From positions 1-58,094 of the forward strand of contig CAZRBG010000039.1 in assembly GCA_964598225.1 (NCBI GenBank): a stretch of DNA of 58,094 nucleotides, given 5' to 3'. The translations under genes and the position numbers were made by a program. The first letter of the stretch is position 1; every line of letters begins with the position of its first letter. Below the pieces are notes generated by a model, which worked only from the letters and a program-made list of their open reading frames with translations, was not told where the DNA came from and ran no database searches. Below are positions 7,697-17,467 of this stretch, one piece after another. Origin of the DNA: SG8-4 sp964598225. GTDB lineage: Bacteria; Planctomycetota; Phycisphaerae; Sedimentisphaerales; Anaerobacaceae.

Positions 7697-9135
7697 TGGC
7701 CGATGAATTCACACTGCCATCACAAGCATCGGTCGAGGATGAGACCTCTCTCAAGTACATGCTCAAGCTTGCCGCTCCGATGGTCGTTACGACCGTTTCG
7801 TTTACTATAATGCAGTTTGTCGACCGGTTCATGGTTTCGCGCCTGGGAACGAACGCCTTAGCGGCGATTTTGCCGGCCGGATTCGCCAGCTTTCTGCCGG
7901 GAGGCTTCGCAATAGGTGCGATGACCAGCCTGAACACATTTGTCAGTCAAAGTCTGGGCCGGGGCGAACGCCAGGCATGTGCCAATTACTACTGGCAGGC
8001 GATCTATATGGGTCTGGCCTATTTCGTGGCTGTTGTGGCCGTTATGTGGCCTTTGGCGCCGTTCCTTTTCAAAATGATGGGCCAGCCGCCGGAAGTAATC
8101 GAGATGGAGGTGATTTATCTGCGAATCATCCTCTATGCCCATATCCTGGCTGTGGTCAACTGGGCGAGCAGCCAGTTCTTCATGGGCATACATCGGCCGA
8201 TTATTACGATGTGTGCTTCGCTGTGCGGACAAGTAGTCAACATTTTTGCCAACTACGCGTTGATTTTCGGGAAATTCGGCTTCCCGAAGATGGGAATAGC
8301 CGGAGCCGGTTGGGGCACGTTTACCGGCATCTCAGTGGCGGCCGCAATTAACATGACTGTATTTCTGTCCGGTCGTATCCATTCGCAGTTCAATTCCAGA
8401 AGGGCGCTTCGTATCCACTTCGGCAAGATGAAGGACCTGCTCAAAGTGGGACTTCCCGCGGGATTCGGATTGATGGTGAACGTCGCATTATGGGGTATTA
8501 TCCTGGTGGGTTTGGTCGGTCGATTCGGCACCGAAGCATTGGCGGCCACGAGCGCCGTTCTTGCCTTTACGAGCCTTTCGGTTATGCCGGTCGTCGGGAT
8601 CAGCACTTCGCTGACCGCGGCGGTAGGCAAAACAATCGGTCGCGGGAAGAAAGACCTGGCCATAAAACAGACAAGCGTCTGTCTGCGAGTTGCCCTGACC
8701 TACATGGGCCTCGTGGGTTTATGCTTTTTTCTATTTCGGCATGAGCTCATGGCGTTTTGGGTTACCGATCCGGTAAGAGACAGAGGCGTTATCGAAGCCG
8801 GTTCGGATATCCTGATTTGTGCCGCAATATATCAGATTTTCCATGCAACCCGAACGATCTACACCGGCGCTCTGCGCGGGGCGGGCGATACGATCTGGCT
8901 GGCTATTATCTCGGGAGTCGGCGCGGTGGTTATCTTATGGCTGGGCGGCGCGATCGTAGCGGCGGCATTCCCGTCTCTCGGGGCATTGGGGCCCTGGATA
9001 GCGGCTGCGACAAGTATTATCACAGTGGGTCTTGCCAACCTCTGGCGCTTCAAGAGCAAGCGATGGATGAAAATCGACTTGTTCCACCGTCAAACCGCCG
9101 GAGTGCCGCTGCAAAACGGAACGCCCGTTGAGTAA
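7696..9135 (+). CDS. MATE family multidrug/Na+ antiporter
   Basis: A 479-aa polytopic membrane protein with about 12 helices in two similar halves, as expected for MATE exporters (usual length 440-480). The first helix region reads LKLAAPMVVTTVSFTIMQFVDRFMVSRLG and the second half opens with LKVGLPAGFGLMVNVALWGI, both typical MatE repeats. The ATG at 7696 overlaps the TGA of the DUF167 gene; a GTG three bases earlier (7693) is an alternative start, and AAGGGG lies just upstream. MATE proteins export cationic drugs or metabolites using Na+ or H+. Substrate unknown. It ends 12 bp before the convergent DUF1080 lipoprotein gene. Confidence 0.92.
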   Translation: MADEFTLPSQASVEDETSLKYMLKLAAPMVVTTVSFTIMQFVDRFMVSRLGTNALAAILPAGFASFLPGGFAIGAMTSLNTFVSQSLGRGERQACANYYWQAIYMGLAYFVAVVAVMWPLAPFLFKMMGQPPEVIEMEVIYLRIILYAHILAVVNWASSQFFMGIHRPIITMCASLCGQVVNIFANYALIFGKFGFPKMGIAGAGWGTFTGISVAAAINMTVFLSGRIHSQFNSRRALRIHFGKMKDLLKVGLPAGFGLMVNVALWGIILVGLVGRFGTEALAATSAVLAFTSLSVMPVVGISTSLTAAVGKTIGRGKKDLAIKQTSVCLRVALTYMGLVGLCFFLFRHELMAFWVTDPVRDRGVIEAGSDILICAAIYQIFHATRTIYTGALRGAGDTIWLAIISGVGAVVILWLGGAIVAAAFPSLGALGPWIAAATSIITVGLANLWRFKSKRWMKIDLFHRQTAGVPLQNGTPVE

Positions 9136-9147
9136 CGGCAGCGAACG

Positions 9148-9960
9148 TTATTCTTCGAGCTTTCTCATGTAGAAGTTGCGGATTGCTCCGCTCGTCTGCC
9201 ACGTAGCGACTCCCATCGGCTGGCAATAATCCATCTCGGCTCGCGTATCAATTTTTCGCCCTGTGATGTCGATATCCACCAGTGGCTCGGCTCCTTCTTC
9301 TTCGAGCCACGCGGTTATGCGGTCGGGCCTGACGTGCAGGCGGACATGGTACCATTTGTCGTCCTCAAAGGAAACTATGCAAGTGGTCTCGTTGTTAGCC
9401 GCGTCGTAGTAATCGATGTTGGACAGTCCACAGAGAGTCCCGCCCCAGCCGCCGAGGATAAGCGAGCAGGAATTCTCGCCCACCGGAAATGTCAGGCCGC
9501 AGAAGAAATCACTGCCGTCTACGCGTTTAGCTTCGACAGTGATCTCATAGTTGGTCTTGAACGGTAGTGGAGCGTCCCACGTTATGCCGGTCATGTCGTT
9601 GCCCATTTCGAGGTAAATTGCGCCGTCCTTGACATGAACATCGCCCTGACCGCCGAAATCGGTTTTTTTCCAGTTTTTCAGTGTCTTGCCATCAAACAGC
9701 TTGACTTCATCGGCCTGCTGCGTGGTGGGAGCCGCCGATTCACTTAGGATTATCTCGGTCTGGGGTGCAGCTTCAGCAACCTCTTCAGTACGAGATGCTT
9801 CAACAGATTCGGTTGATTCTGCGACTTCTGTGCCGCTGTCATGGCATCCCGCGATAAGGAGCAGCCCAATAAGTAAAAATGTTGGCATGAATTTGTAAAA
9901 ATTCCCGTAATGGGACCGGGAAAACCAAGCATAGGCATCAATAATGTGTTCAGAATTCAT
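9148..9960 (-). CDS. DUF1080 (3-keto-disaccharide hydrolase-like) lipoprotein
   Basis: A 270-aa protein with an N-terminal hydrophobic stretch ending in the lipobox LIAGC (Cys at about residue 39), so a lipid-anchored envelope protein is expected. A Glu/Ala/Thr-rich linker follows, then a DUF1080 jelly roll: KLFDGKTLKNWKKTDFGGQG, GDVHVKDGAIYLEMG, KWYHVRLHVRPDRITAWLE. I start at ATG 9960 because GGAG lies 8 nt upstream; the frame is open for 57 more codons but those cross the divergent promoter region. It has no partner barrel domain, unlike the fusion at 3408. Its gene diverges from the transglutaminase/TPR gene. It probably binds or cleaves a keto-glycoside at the cell surface. Confidence 0.85.
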   Translation of the reverse strand: MNSEHIIDAYAWFSRSHYGNFYKFMPTFLLIGLLLIAGCHDSGTEVAESTESVEASRTEEVAEAAPQTEIILSESAAPTTQQADEVKLFDGKTLKNWKKTDFGGQGDVHVKDGAIYLEMGNDMTGITWDAPLPFKTNYEITVEAKRVDGSDFFCGLTFPVGENSCSLILGGWGGTLCGLSNIDYYDAANNETTCIVSFEDDKWYHVRLHVRPDRITAWLEEEGAEPLVDIDITGRKIDTRAEMDYCQPMGVATWQTSGAIRNFYMRKLEE

Positions 9961-9989
9961 TGTATTTCTCCGATCATAAAAGAATGACA

Positions 9990-10018
9990 TTGAACAAAAT
10001 CTTCTCAGACTATATAAT
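9990..10018 (+). promoter_or_regulatory. Strong sigma-70-type promoter for the transglutaminase/TPR gene
   Basis: TTGAAC (9990-9995), a 17-bp spacer and a perfect TATAAT (10013-10018) face the gene at 10037, giving a leader of about 12 nt. It is the best consensus promoter in the window and lies between two divergent genes. Confidence 0.75.
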
Positions 10019-10036
10019 ACACTACAGGGACTATCG

Positions 10037-11647
10037 ATGAAAAAGATTTTTCCGATAACAATCTGTTTTGTACTTTTTGCTTCGGCTTCGTTTGCCAGAG
10101 CCCAGGTCGAACCGCTGGCGAATAATAACAAGTCAGGGCTTTATGCGAGGTCGGTCGAGCAGGTTCTTCGGCTCAGGGATGAGGAGGTCGATCTTGCAAC
10201 TGCCGCTCTTATTGTCTCAGAACACTGGAGCGACATGGTCTACGGCCGCAGGTACCTGGCAAGGCTGGATGAGATGGCTCTGGAAATACGCGACAGGTTG
10301 GGCCGCAGAAGGATACCCGCCGACTCAAGGGCGATTCCCGTCATAAATGAATATCTGTTCAATGAACTGCGCTTCAAGTCCCTTGCCGAGGCCAACGATC
10401 CCAACAGCCTATTCCTCCACACGGTGATGGATGAAAAACGCGGATATTGCCTGAGCCTGTCGGTTCTCTATCTGGCGATTGCCGAAAGACTCGGTCTGCC
10501 GCTCTACGGCGTAGTAGTTCCCGGGCATTTCTTCGTCCGATATGACGACGGCCAGGTCCGGTTTAACATCGAAACCACCAGTAACGGCGGCATCGCCTCA
10601 GACGACCATTATATCAACAAATTCAAGGTGCCGCCCGCCGGCTACAAAAGCATCTATATGAAGAATCTTAACAAGATTCAGACGCTGGGCTGCTTCTTCA
10701 ACAATCTCGGAAACAGTTACAGTGATATAGGCAACATGGAGTCGGCGTTGCTGGCATTCGAGCGCGCGGTGGAAATAAATCCGACATTGTCCGAATCGAG
10801 GGCGAATCTTGGCAACATCTACCTCAAGCAAGGGCTGATAGACGAAGCTGTTGACGAGTATCAAACCGCTCTGCGTATCAACCCTAACGACGCCAAGACG
10901 CACAACAACCTCGGCAATGCTTACACTCAGGACGACTCGCTTCATCGTGCCGTCTCCGCATATCGGCGCGCGATTGGTCTGGATCCGAGCTTTGTAGATG
11001 CTCACAAGAATATTGCAACAGTATATGCTCAGCAGGAAAGATTCGGAAGCGCCATATCGAGCTTAAAGAAAGCTATCAGGCTGGAACCGGAGGACGCAAG
11101 CTGCTACAGCCAGTTGGGCGATGTTTACAGCCAGATGAATGACTATAAAACGGCGATAGAACAGTACAGAAAGGCGTTGAGGATAAAGGAAGATCTTGCC
11201 GAGCCTCATTACGGCCTGGCGCTTTGCTACAACAGACTGGGCCTGGTCAACGATGAAATCCGCGAGTACGAACAGGCGCTGTCGATCAAACCGGACATGA
11301 TGGCTGCGATGGTGAATCTTGGAAATGCCTATTTCGCCCTGAACAGATACAGCACGGCGATAGAAAAATACAAAAAGGCAGTCGAGATAAAACCCGACGA
11401 GGCCATGGTTCATTACAATCTCGGCGCCGCTTATTCCAAGATCAAGAAATACGACGAGGCGATAGCTGCTTACCTGAAAGCAGTCGAAATCGATCCTGAG
11501 ATCGGCGATGCTCATTACGGGCTCGCCTTTGGTTTTTACCAGGCCAAGAAATACGAACTTGCCTGGACCCACATCAAAATCGCTCAGAAACTGGGCGTCG
11601 AAGTCACCGAAGACCAGATCAAAGCCATCAAGAGCAGGCTGCGGTGA
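10037..11647 (+). CDS. Secreted transglutaminase-like / TPR repeat protein
   Basis: A 536-aa protein with a signal peptide (residues 1-22, ending ARA). Residues about 35-200 form a SirB1/transglutaminase-like domain with the Cys-His pair GYCLSLS (C138) and PGHFFVRYDDG (H164), followed by FNIET. From about residue 217 there are about nine tetratricopeptide repeats (for example NNLGNSYSDIG, ANLGNIYLKQG, MVNLGNAYFALN), running to the end. The catalytic pair is present, so protease, amidase or cross-linking activity in the envelope is possible, with the repeats as a protein-binding arm. Such fusions are common in Planctomycetota. It has its own strong promoter. Partner unknown. Confidence 0.88.
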   Translation: MKKIFPITICFVLFASASFARAQVEPLANNNKSGLYARSVEQVLRLRDEEVDLATAALIVSEHWSDMVYGRRYLARLDEMALEIRDRLGRRRIPADSRAIPVINEYLFNELRFKSLAEANDPNSLFLHTVMDEKRGYCLSLSVLYLAIAERLGLPLYGVVVPGHFFVRYDDGQVRFNIETTSNGGIASDDHYINKFKVPPAGYKSIYMKNLNKIQTLGCFFNNLGNSYSDIGNMESALLAFERAVEINPTLSESRANLGNIYLKQGLIDEAVDEYQTALRINPNDAKTHNNLGNAYTQDDSLHRAVSAYRRAIGLDPSFVDAHKNIATVYAQQERFGSAISSLKKAIRLEPEDASCYSQLGDVYSQMNDYKTAIEQYRKALRIKEDLAEPHYGLALCYNRLGLVNDEIREYEQALSIKPDMMAAMVNLGNAYFALNRYSTAIEKYKKAVEIKPDEAMVHYNLGAAYSKIKKYDEAIAAYLKAVEIDPEIGDAHYGLAFGFYQAKKYELAWTHIKIAQKLGVEVTEDQIKAIKSRLR

Positions 11648-11727
11648 CGCGTTTTTCGCAAGCCGCAACCATACCTCAAGAATATATCCACACCCTTTTT
11701 ACAGGCCGTAATCTGTACAAAATTCTC

Positions 11728-11755
11728 TTGACCCGGTCCCTAAGAATTGCATAAT
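11728..11755 (+). promoter_or_regulatory. Probable sigma-70-type promoter
   Basis: TTGACC (11728-11733), a 16-bp spacer and CATAAT (11750-11755, five of six consensus bases) face the glycine-zipper gene at 11880. The predicted leader is about 115-120 nt long, and I see no recognisable riboswitch in it. Confidence 0.55.
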
Positions 11756-11879
11756 TGTTTCAGTTTCCGCCACGAGAGTCAGGAATCTTGCCTCGGCAGT
11801 GATGGCAAACGGCGAGGACGATTCGGAACAGATTCCGAATAGAACAAAGCAGGCGTTTCTTATTCTGAGAGGAAAAAGA

Positions 11880-12311
11880 ATGAAGAGAAAGCTTCCCAAA
11901 AGAACGGTCATCTCAGTGTTAATGGCATCCCTGACACTTTCGACATGCGGTGGCTGCGGCGAGGGAAACAGCGGGGGCCGATTAAAGCTTAGTCCGATTT
12001 ACGAACAAGCGCTTTGGGGGGCGGCCATCGGTGGCATCATCGGATATCAATCGGACGAAGCCGGTGAAGGAGCAGCATTGGGAGCGGCAATTTTAGGCAT
12101 AGGTGCTTTGTTGCAACAGACCGATCAGATGTCCGGCAAGCGCCATGAAGACAAAGAGGAAGAGGAAGTCGTTATCCAAATACAAAACGATAACGGCTCG
12201 TTTACACCGGTCGTGCTGAAAAAGAAGGGCGACACCTACACAGGGCCGAACGGCGAACACTATAAGCGCCTGCCGACTGCAGAGCAACTCAAACCGATAT
12301 ACGGATTATAG
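11880..12311 (+). CDS. Small glycine-zipper envelope protein
   Basis: A 143-aa protein. The N-terminus is basic and then hydrophobic (KRTVISVLMASLTLSTCGGC), a signal peptide and possibly a lipoprotein signal. Residues about 48-80 are a glycine-zipper segment (GAAIGGIIGYQSDEAGEGAAL and onward), of the type that packs or inserts into membranes. The C-terminal half is charged, with an EDKEEEEV run, and ends in a small beta-rich tail. I start at ATG 11880, preceded by AGAGG; an upstream in-frame ATG has no ribosome-binding site. Function unknown; structural outer-membrane or envelope roles are usual for this type. Confidence 0.7.
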   Translation: MKRKLPKRTVISVLMASLTLSTCGGCGEGNSGGRLKLSPIYEQALWGAAIGGIIGYQSDEAGEGAALGAAILGIGALLQQTDQMSGKRHEDKEEEEVVIQIQNDNGSFTPVVLKKKGDTYTGPNGEHYKRLPTAEQLKPIYGL

Positions 12312-12352
12312 CCCTCGGTCCCTACGACTGATGGGAAGCGGAAAGGAGTGAT

Positions 12353-13789
12353 ATGTCTCAGACAGCTAATCGAACGGAGAGCGTATATTCATATTTTAGG
12401 GCATTAGTTCTGACCGGCCTTATTGTGTCAATCTGCCTGCCCGTGTGCGTTGCGGCAGCAGGTCCGATCGAACTGCATCCGGAGAATCCACACTATTTTC
12501 TCTGGCGGGGCAAGCCGACGGTTTTGATTACTTCCGCCGAACACTACGGAGCAGTTTTGAACAGGGCATTTGATTACAAGAAGTACCTGAAAACGCTCGG
12601 ATCGCTCGGATTTAATCTCACTCGAACGTTCAGCGGGGCCTATTGCGAGCCAGTTGGTGCTTTCAAAATTAAAAACAACACTCTGGCGCCGGCGGAGGAT
12701 CGTTTGATATGTCCGTGGGCGCGCAGCAATCGGCCCGGCTATGCCAACGGAGGCAACAAGTTTGACCTGACCAAATGGGATACTGATTATTTCAAACGCC
12801 TTCGCGACTTCCTCCGCGAGGCGGGCCGGCGGGGTGTAATTGTCGAACTGGTGCTGTTTTGCCCTTTCTACAAGGACGCTATGTGGGAACTCAGCCCGAT
12901 GAACGCCTCCAACAATGTCAACGGCATCGGCACGATGGAACGTACAAAGGTCTATACTCTGGATAATCCCGAATTATTGGCCGTCCAGAAACAGATGGTG
13001 CGAAAGATAGTGGCCGAGCTGAAAGATTTTGACAATCTCTATTACGAAATATGCAACGAGCCATATTTCGGGCGCGTTACCCTGCAATGGCAGGCGGAAA
13101 TCGCCAAAACCATCGCGGATGCCGAAGCTGGATTCAAAGCTCGGCACCTGATCGCTCAGAACATCGCCAACAAGCACAAGAAGATCACCGATCCGAATCC
13201 TCTGGTTTCGATTTTTAATTTTCATTATGCAAAGCCGCCTAAAGCCGTAACCGAAAACTACGGGCTCAAAAAGGTGATCGGCGATGACGAAACGGGGTTT
13301 TCCGGCAGTAAACCGGGACCATACAGACGCGAGGGCTGGGATTTCATCATCGCGGGAGGAGCGGTATATAACAATCTCGATTACTCTTTCACGGTCGGCC
13401 ACGAGGACGGCACGGCAAAGACAGATGCACCGGGCGGCGGCGGTCCCGTGCTGCACAAGCAATTGAGAATTCTCGCAGACTTCATCAATGGCTTTGACTT
13501 TATTCAGATGTCGCCCGATAACTCCGTTATTAAAGGCGGCATACCCGACAAAGCGACGGCACGGGCCCTGGCGGAAAAAGGCCGCGCCTACGCTGTCTAT
13601 ATCAACGGCGGCCGTAAAGCAGACCTGGTTCTCGACCTGCCGAAGGGCAAATATAAGGCGGAGTGGGTTAATACTAAAACGGGCAAAATTGACAAGAAAC
13701 GAATGTTCGATCATCGCGGCGGTAAGCGAACCATGAAATCCCCGCCCTATGAAGACGACATCGCTCTTCGTATCCTGATTAAGAACTGA
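12353..13789 (+). CDS. Secreted glycoside hydrolase, GH-A clan TIM barrel
   Basis: A 478-aa protein with an N-terminal signal segment (hydrophobic residues about 17-35). It opens with ELHPENPHYFLWRGKP, as in DUF4038/GH5-like glycosidases that begin with a substrate-binding strand. The barrel has a putative acid/base Glu in YYEICNEPYFG (E236) and a putative nucleophile in GDDETGFSG (E313), as expected for clan GH-A. A C-terminal beta domain (KGKYKAEWVNTKTGKI) is like the accessory domain of GH140-type enzymes. AAAGGAG lies just before the ATG. It likely hydrolyses an external polysaccharide; the exact GH family and bond are unknown. Confidence 0.75.
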   Translation: MSQTANRTESVYSYFRALVLTGLIVSICLPVCVAAAGPIELHPENPHYFLWRGKPTVLITSAEHYGAVLNRAFDYKKYLKTLGSLGFNLTRTFSGAYCEPVGAFKIKNNTLAPAEDRLICPWARSNRPGYANGGNKFDLTKWDTDYFKRLRDFLREAGRRGVIVELVLFCPFYKDAMWELSPMNASNNVNGIGTMERTKVYTLDNPELLAVQKQMVRKIVAELKDFDNLYYEICNEPYFGRVTLQWQAEIAKTIADAEAGFKARHLIAQNIANKHKKITDPNPLVSIFNFHYAKPPKAVTENYGLKKVIGDDETGFSGSKPGPYRREGWDFIIAGGAVYNNLDYSFTVGHEDGTAKTDAPGGGGPVLHKQLRILADFINGFDFIQMSPDNSVIKGGIPDKATARALAEKGRAYAVYINGGRKADLVLDLPKGKYKAEWVNTKTGKIDKKRMFDHRGGKRTMKSPPYEDDIALRILIKN

Positions 13790-13856
13790 ACTGCCGCTCA
13801 TTGACCCTCCATTGACCTCTTATTGCACCGTCACGACCGCACGAATCACAAACTTG

Positions 13857-13885
13857 TTGATGTTTGTGAGATTTCGGTATATATT
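13857..13885 (+). promoter_or_regulatory. Probable sigma-70-type promoter upstream of the FG-GAP gene
   Basis: TTGATG (13857-13862), a 17-bp spacer and TATATT (13880-13885) face the gene starting near 13940, giving a leader of roughly 45-60 nt. Confidence 0.5.
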
Positions 13886-13939
13886 CATCATGTATGGCAG
13901 ATTTACAACTCACGGCCGAGTCGATACAGAAATGAAAGA

Positions 13940-16348
13940 ATGGAGATTTTCAACGTGCGGCTGATTAAGGCTCTACTCACGCTATTTCTTATAACCACAA
14001 TCCAGGGCGGCCAGGCCGATTCCGACGATCTCGCGGAATACTATGGCTTCAAGGAAATGGAGATCGTGAAACTGGATTGGGGGATACTGGATCTTCAGAT
14101 CGCGGATTTCAACGGCGACGGGCGCAACGATATCGCGGTCGCCAACAACAGAAAAGCTCGAATCGAGCTTCTTATCCAGAAAGAAGCCCTCGGACCGGCT
14201 GAGACGACTCCGACGATCAATCCGGATGATGTCGATGTGAACGTAATAACTGCACCGACGCGTTTTGACAGAGAGAGTGTAGCAGTATCGCAAAAAATTC
14301 GCAGTCTGGTTACGGGGGATGTGAACTCCGACGGCTTGGCGGACCTGGCCTTCTACGGCGAACCGGAGGGCTTGTACGTGCTGTTGCAGGAAAGCGACGA
14401 ATCGGAACCGGAAAACTCAAAATCGATAACCTGGAGGACGAGAAAAAAGATACCAATCGACGATGGCCTGCAAATACCCGGCGCACTGGTGTGTGATGAT
14501 CTCAACAATGACCGAACCGACGACCTGGCCCTGGCCGGACGCGACGGCGTGTATATCGTCCTGCAGGGCGATGACGGGTCTCTGGGCGAACCTGTTAAAT
14601 ACCCCACGTCGGGGCAAACTTTGAGTCTCCACGTCAGCGATCTGAACGGCGATGGCATCAACGACCTCGTGTTGAGAACCACCGATGCGCAGGAGCCGCT
14701 GCATGTTCGATTCGGATTAAGAACCGGCCAACTTGGCCCGCAAATTCAGTTTTTCATTGAGAAGCCCTTTACCCTGCAGCTTCAGGATATAGACGAAGCC
14801 GCCGGCGAGGAGATACTTTCGGTCGACAGTCTCAGCGGTCGATTGATTGGTTACAAATTTGTGACTGAGAAACGTAAAGACGTCGACTGGCCGATCCTGT
14901 TCTATCCGCTTACGTCAGGTCAGGGCAGTTCAGAGCGCGATCTGGCGCTGGGCGACGTCGATGGCGACGGTCTGGTCGACGTGATCGTGAGCGATCCTGC
15001 GACTGCCGAGTTGATTCTCTATAAGCAGATGCCCGGCCTCGGATTGGTCGAACCGGTCAGATACCCATCGTTTGCAGAGACTTCGGTTATTTCCGCTGCC
15101 GATATTGATGACGACGGCAAAACCGAACTGGGCGTGCTAAGCGTGAAGGAAAAAGTGATAGGCCTGAGCCGATACGAAAATGACAGGCTGGCATTCCCTC
15201 GCCCTCTTACGCTGACAGGCGAGCCGCTGGCTATGCAACTGACCGACATGAACGGCAACGGCAAGACCGACTGTCTATATATCTCGAAAGACGACAGCGG
15301 CGCCAGAACTCTCAGGACTATCTACGAAGTGGCGAATCAGCCGACCGGCACGGACGATACCTCGGACGAATCATCGCCGCCCGAACTTGCGATGGAACTC
15401 AAGGAGCTCACCTCGAACCCCAATGGGCTGATGGCATTCGACGCCGATCAGGACGGGCTGCAGGACGTTTTGGTTTTTGTAAGCTACGAGCCACCCATTC
15501 TGGTTCGTCAGGTTGAAAAAGGTGAATTCGACGTTGTCGATCCCGCCAGGACTCAGGGCAGCCTGATAAAAGATGCGGATCTGCATTCGACTTGCCTTGC
15601 CGATGTAGACGGCAAAGACGGCAGGGAACTGCTGATCGCACAAAAGAGTTTTGCCAGAAGTCTGGTTCTCAAAGACGGCCGCAAATGGAGCATTATCGAT
15701 CAATATAACGCCCGAAAGAGCACGGAAACCGAGGTGCTGGCCGTCGCTGCATTCAGATTCAACAAAGCAAAGCCGGCGGACAAACCCGCTATTCTGTTGC
15801 TGGACGGGCGAAGAGGTCAGCTTCAGATATTAAAGGCTGGCAGCGACGAGACATATCGAGTCGAAAAACAACTGGACGTGGGCAATTGGAACAGCGCCAC
15901 TCATTTGAAAATGCTGTTTGCGCCCCTTACCGGCGGCGATGACAAAAGCCTCCTGTTGTTCGATAGTGAGAAATTTGCGATCATCACTCCGCTGAGCCCC
16001 GGCGATGCAATCGATCACCTAACTCGGCAGTTCAGCTACGAGACGAAGATTAAAGACGGCAAATACGGCAAGCTCACGGCAGGCGATATAAACTCCGACG
16101 GGATAACCGACATCATCGCGGTTGACTATAAGCGAAATTACATTGAGATACTAACGCTCGATGCGGGCAAGCCGGTTCCTGCGATGCGCTTTAAGGTATT
16201 CGAGGAAAAAAGTTACCGAGAGACCCGCGGTCGCCCAAAAGTCAGTATCGAGCCGCGAGAGCTGAAGGTCGCCGACGTGACCGGGGACGGCAAAAATGAT
16301 TTGGTTACCACCATCCATGATCGTATAATAGTATATCCTCAGGATTAG
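13940..16348 (+). CDS. Secreted FG-GAP/VCBS repeat protein
   Basis: A protein of about 802 aa with an N-terminal signal peptide (VRLIKALLTLFLITTIQG). It contains about eleven calcium-loop repeats of the FG-GAP/VCBS kind, for example DFNGDGRNDIAV, DVNSDGLADLAF, DLNGDGINDLVL, DVDGDGLVDVIV and DVTGDGKNDLVT, which indicates one or two integrin-like beta propellers outside the cell. The start is ambiguous: ATG 13940 has a weak site, while GTG 13955 has GGAG 9 nt upstream and would put the signal peptide at the very N-terminus. It overlaps or abuts the GT9 gene. Likely a surface adhesion or scaffold protein; ligand unknown. Confidence 0.82.
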   Translation: MEIFNVRLIKALLTLFLITTIQGGQADSDDLAEYYGFKEMEIVKLDWGILDLQIADFNGDGRNDIAVANNRKARIELLIQKEALGPAETTPTINPDDVDVNVITAPTRFDRESVAVSQKIRSLVTGDVNSDGLADLAFYGEPEGLYVLLQESDESEPENSKSITWRTRKKIPIDDGLQIPGALVCDDLNNDRTDDLALAGRDGVYIVLQGDDGSLGEPVKYPTSGQTLSLHVSDLNGDGINDLVLRTTDAQEPLHVRFGLRTGQLGPQIQFFIEKPFTLQLQDIDEAAGEEILSVDSLSGRLIGYKFVTEKRKDVDWPILFYPLTSGQGSSERDLALGDVDGDGLVDVIVSDPATAELILYKQMPGLGLVEPVRYPSFAETSVISAADIDDDGKTELGVLSVKEKVIGLSRYENDRLAFPRPLTLTGEPLAMQLTDMNGNGKTDCLYISKDDSGARTLRTIYEVANQPTGTDDTSDESSPPELAMELKELTSNPNGLMAFDADQDGLQDVLVFVSYEPPILVRQVEKGEFDVVDPARTQGSLIKDADLHSTCLADVDGKDGRELLIAQKSFARSLVLKDGRKWSIIDQYNARKSTETEVLAVAAFRFNKAKPADKPAILLLDGRRGQLQILKAGSDETYRVEKQLDVGNWNSATHLKMLFAPLTGGDDKSLLLFDSEKFAIITPLSPGDAIDHLTRQFSYETKIKDGKYGKLTAGDINSDGITDIIAVDYKRNYIEILTLDAGKPVPAMRFKVFEEKSYRETRGRPKVSIEPRELKVADVTGDGKNDLVTTIHDRIIVYPQD

Positions 16349-16349
16349 G

Positions 16350-17402
16350 ATGAAAACACATGACAATATTTTAGATATTTTGCGAGAGAAAGGCGCCGAA
16401 GCTGCGCGGAATATGTTAAGAGCACTGATAATACAACCGGGCGCGATCGGAGATTGCATCCTGACACTTCCGCTGGCTGCATTCGTAAAGCACAAGCTCG
16501 ACCTTGGCGGTATCGATATCCTCGGTCATACCGAATATGTCGGCTTCCTGCCCGGCAGGTCCTGTATAGACGGCGTTCGCTCAATCGATGCTCTGGAGTT
16601 AAACAGGCTGTTTGCCGAAACAGGGACTTTCGAGCTTACGGACAGGGATTCACTGATCAGCGCCTTTTCCGATTACTCATGGATCATAACTTTTTTAGGC
16701 GGCCACGAAAGCAACTTTGAACAAAACCTGATTTACACCGCCAATTGCAGTCACAGCGCCGAGGTAATAACCCTGTATACGAAGGCGCACCAGGGTAATC
16801 TCGAACACGTATCGGCGTTTTACATCCGCCAATTCGTCGAGCTTACCGGCTTGTCTAGGCAATCTCAAGAACCTCAGACCGATAGCTGCATGATTAAAGC
16901 CAATCCTGCGGATGTAACGGCCGGCAAAGAGCTGCTCAGTGAAGCGGGCCTCGACAACCGGCGAAAGCTTGTTGCCATTCAGCCGGGCAGCGGAGGGAAA
17001 GAAAAATGCTGGTACGTGGGAAATTTCCTGACCGTAGCAGCAGGACTCGCCTCAAGAGGCTTCGAAGTCGTCTTCCTGCTGGGGCCCGCCGAAAAAGAAA
17101 GATTCAGCAAAGCGACGATAGACCGCATAAACAGTGTTGCGCCCTGCCTGACGGACTTGTCGTTGACTGATGTTGTCGGGCTTCTAAGCTGTTCTGAGGC
17201 ATTTGTAGGAAACGATAGCGGCATCACTCATCTGGCCGGGGCGCTGGGGGTCAGGACTGCGGTTGTTTTCGGACCGACCGAACCGGCCGTATATAGACCC
17301 CTCGGACCTCGCGTGTCGGTTTTCACCGCCGAGGTCGCGGACTTCACTGACAAATCCTCAAAAGGCCTGCAACAAGAAATATTATATGCTCTTACGGCAT
17401 GA
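16350..17402 (+). CDS. Glycosyltransferase family 9 (heptosyltransferase-like)
   Basis: A 350-aa GT-B glycosyltransferase. The N-terminal domain starts LRALIIQPGAIGDCILTLPL (about residues 23-42), the usual GT9 opening, and the C-terminal donor-binding domain has VAIQPGSGGKEKCW and the GT9 signature FVGNDSGITHLAGALG. This family adds heptose or related sugars to the LPS inner core using ADP-activated donors. The gene begins 1 bp after the FG-GAP gene; the first 21 residues lie before the family's usual start, so ATG 16413 is an alternative. The following lpxD, lpxI and kinase genes support a lipid A/core role. Confidence 0.85.
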   Translation: MKTHDNILDILREKGAEAARNMLRALIIQPGAIGDCILTLPLAAFVKHKLDLGGIDILGHTEYVGFLPGRSCIDGVRSIDALELNRLFAETGTFELTDRDSLISAFSDYSWIITFLGGHESNFEQNLIYTANCSHSAEVITLYTKAHQGNLEHVSAFYIRQFVELTGLSRQSQEPQTDSCMIKANPADVTAGKELLSEAGLDNRRKLVAIQPGSGGKEKCWYVGNFLTVAAGLASRGFEVVFLLGPAEKERFSKATIDRINSVAPCLTDLSLTDVVGLLSCSEAFVGNDSGITHLAGALGVRTAVVFGPTEPAVYRPLGPRVSVFTAEVADFTDKSSKGLQQEILYALTA

Positions 17403-17467
17403 TATCATAGGCATAATCGCCCTCGGCTCTCCTGCAAGGAATACTCTATTTTACACCGACGGAATGG

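Noticed and set aside
9136..9147. Convergent-gene hairpin TAACG...CGTTA as a terminator
   Set aside because: The stem has only five pairs and there is no U-run on either strand.
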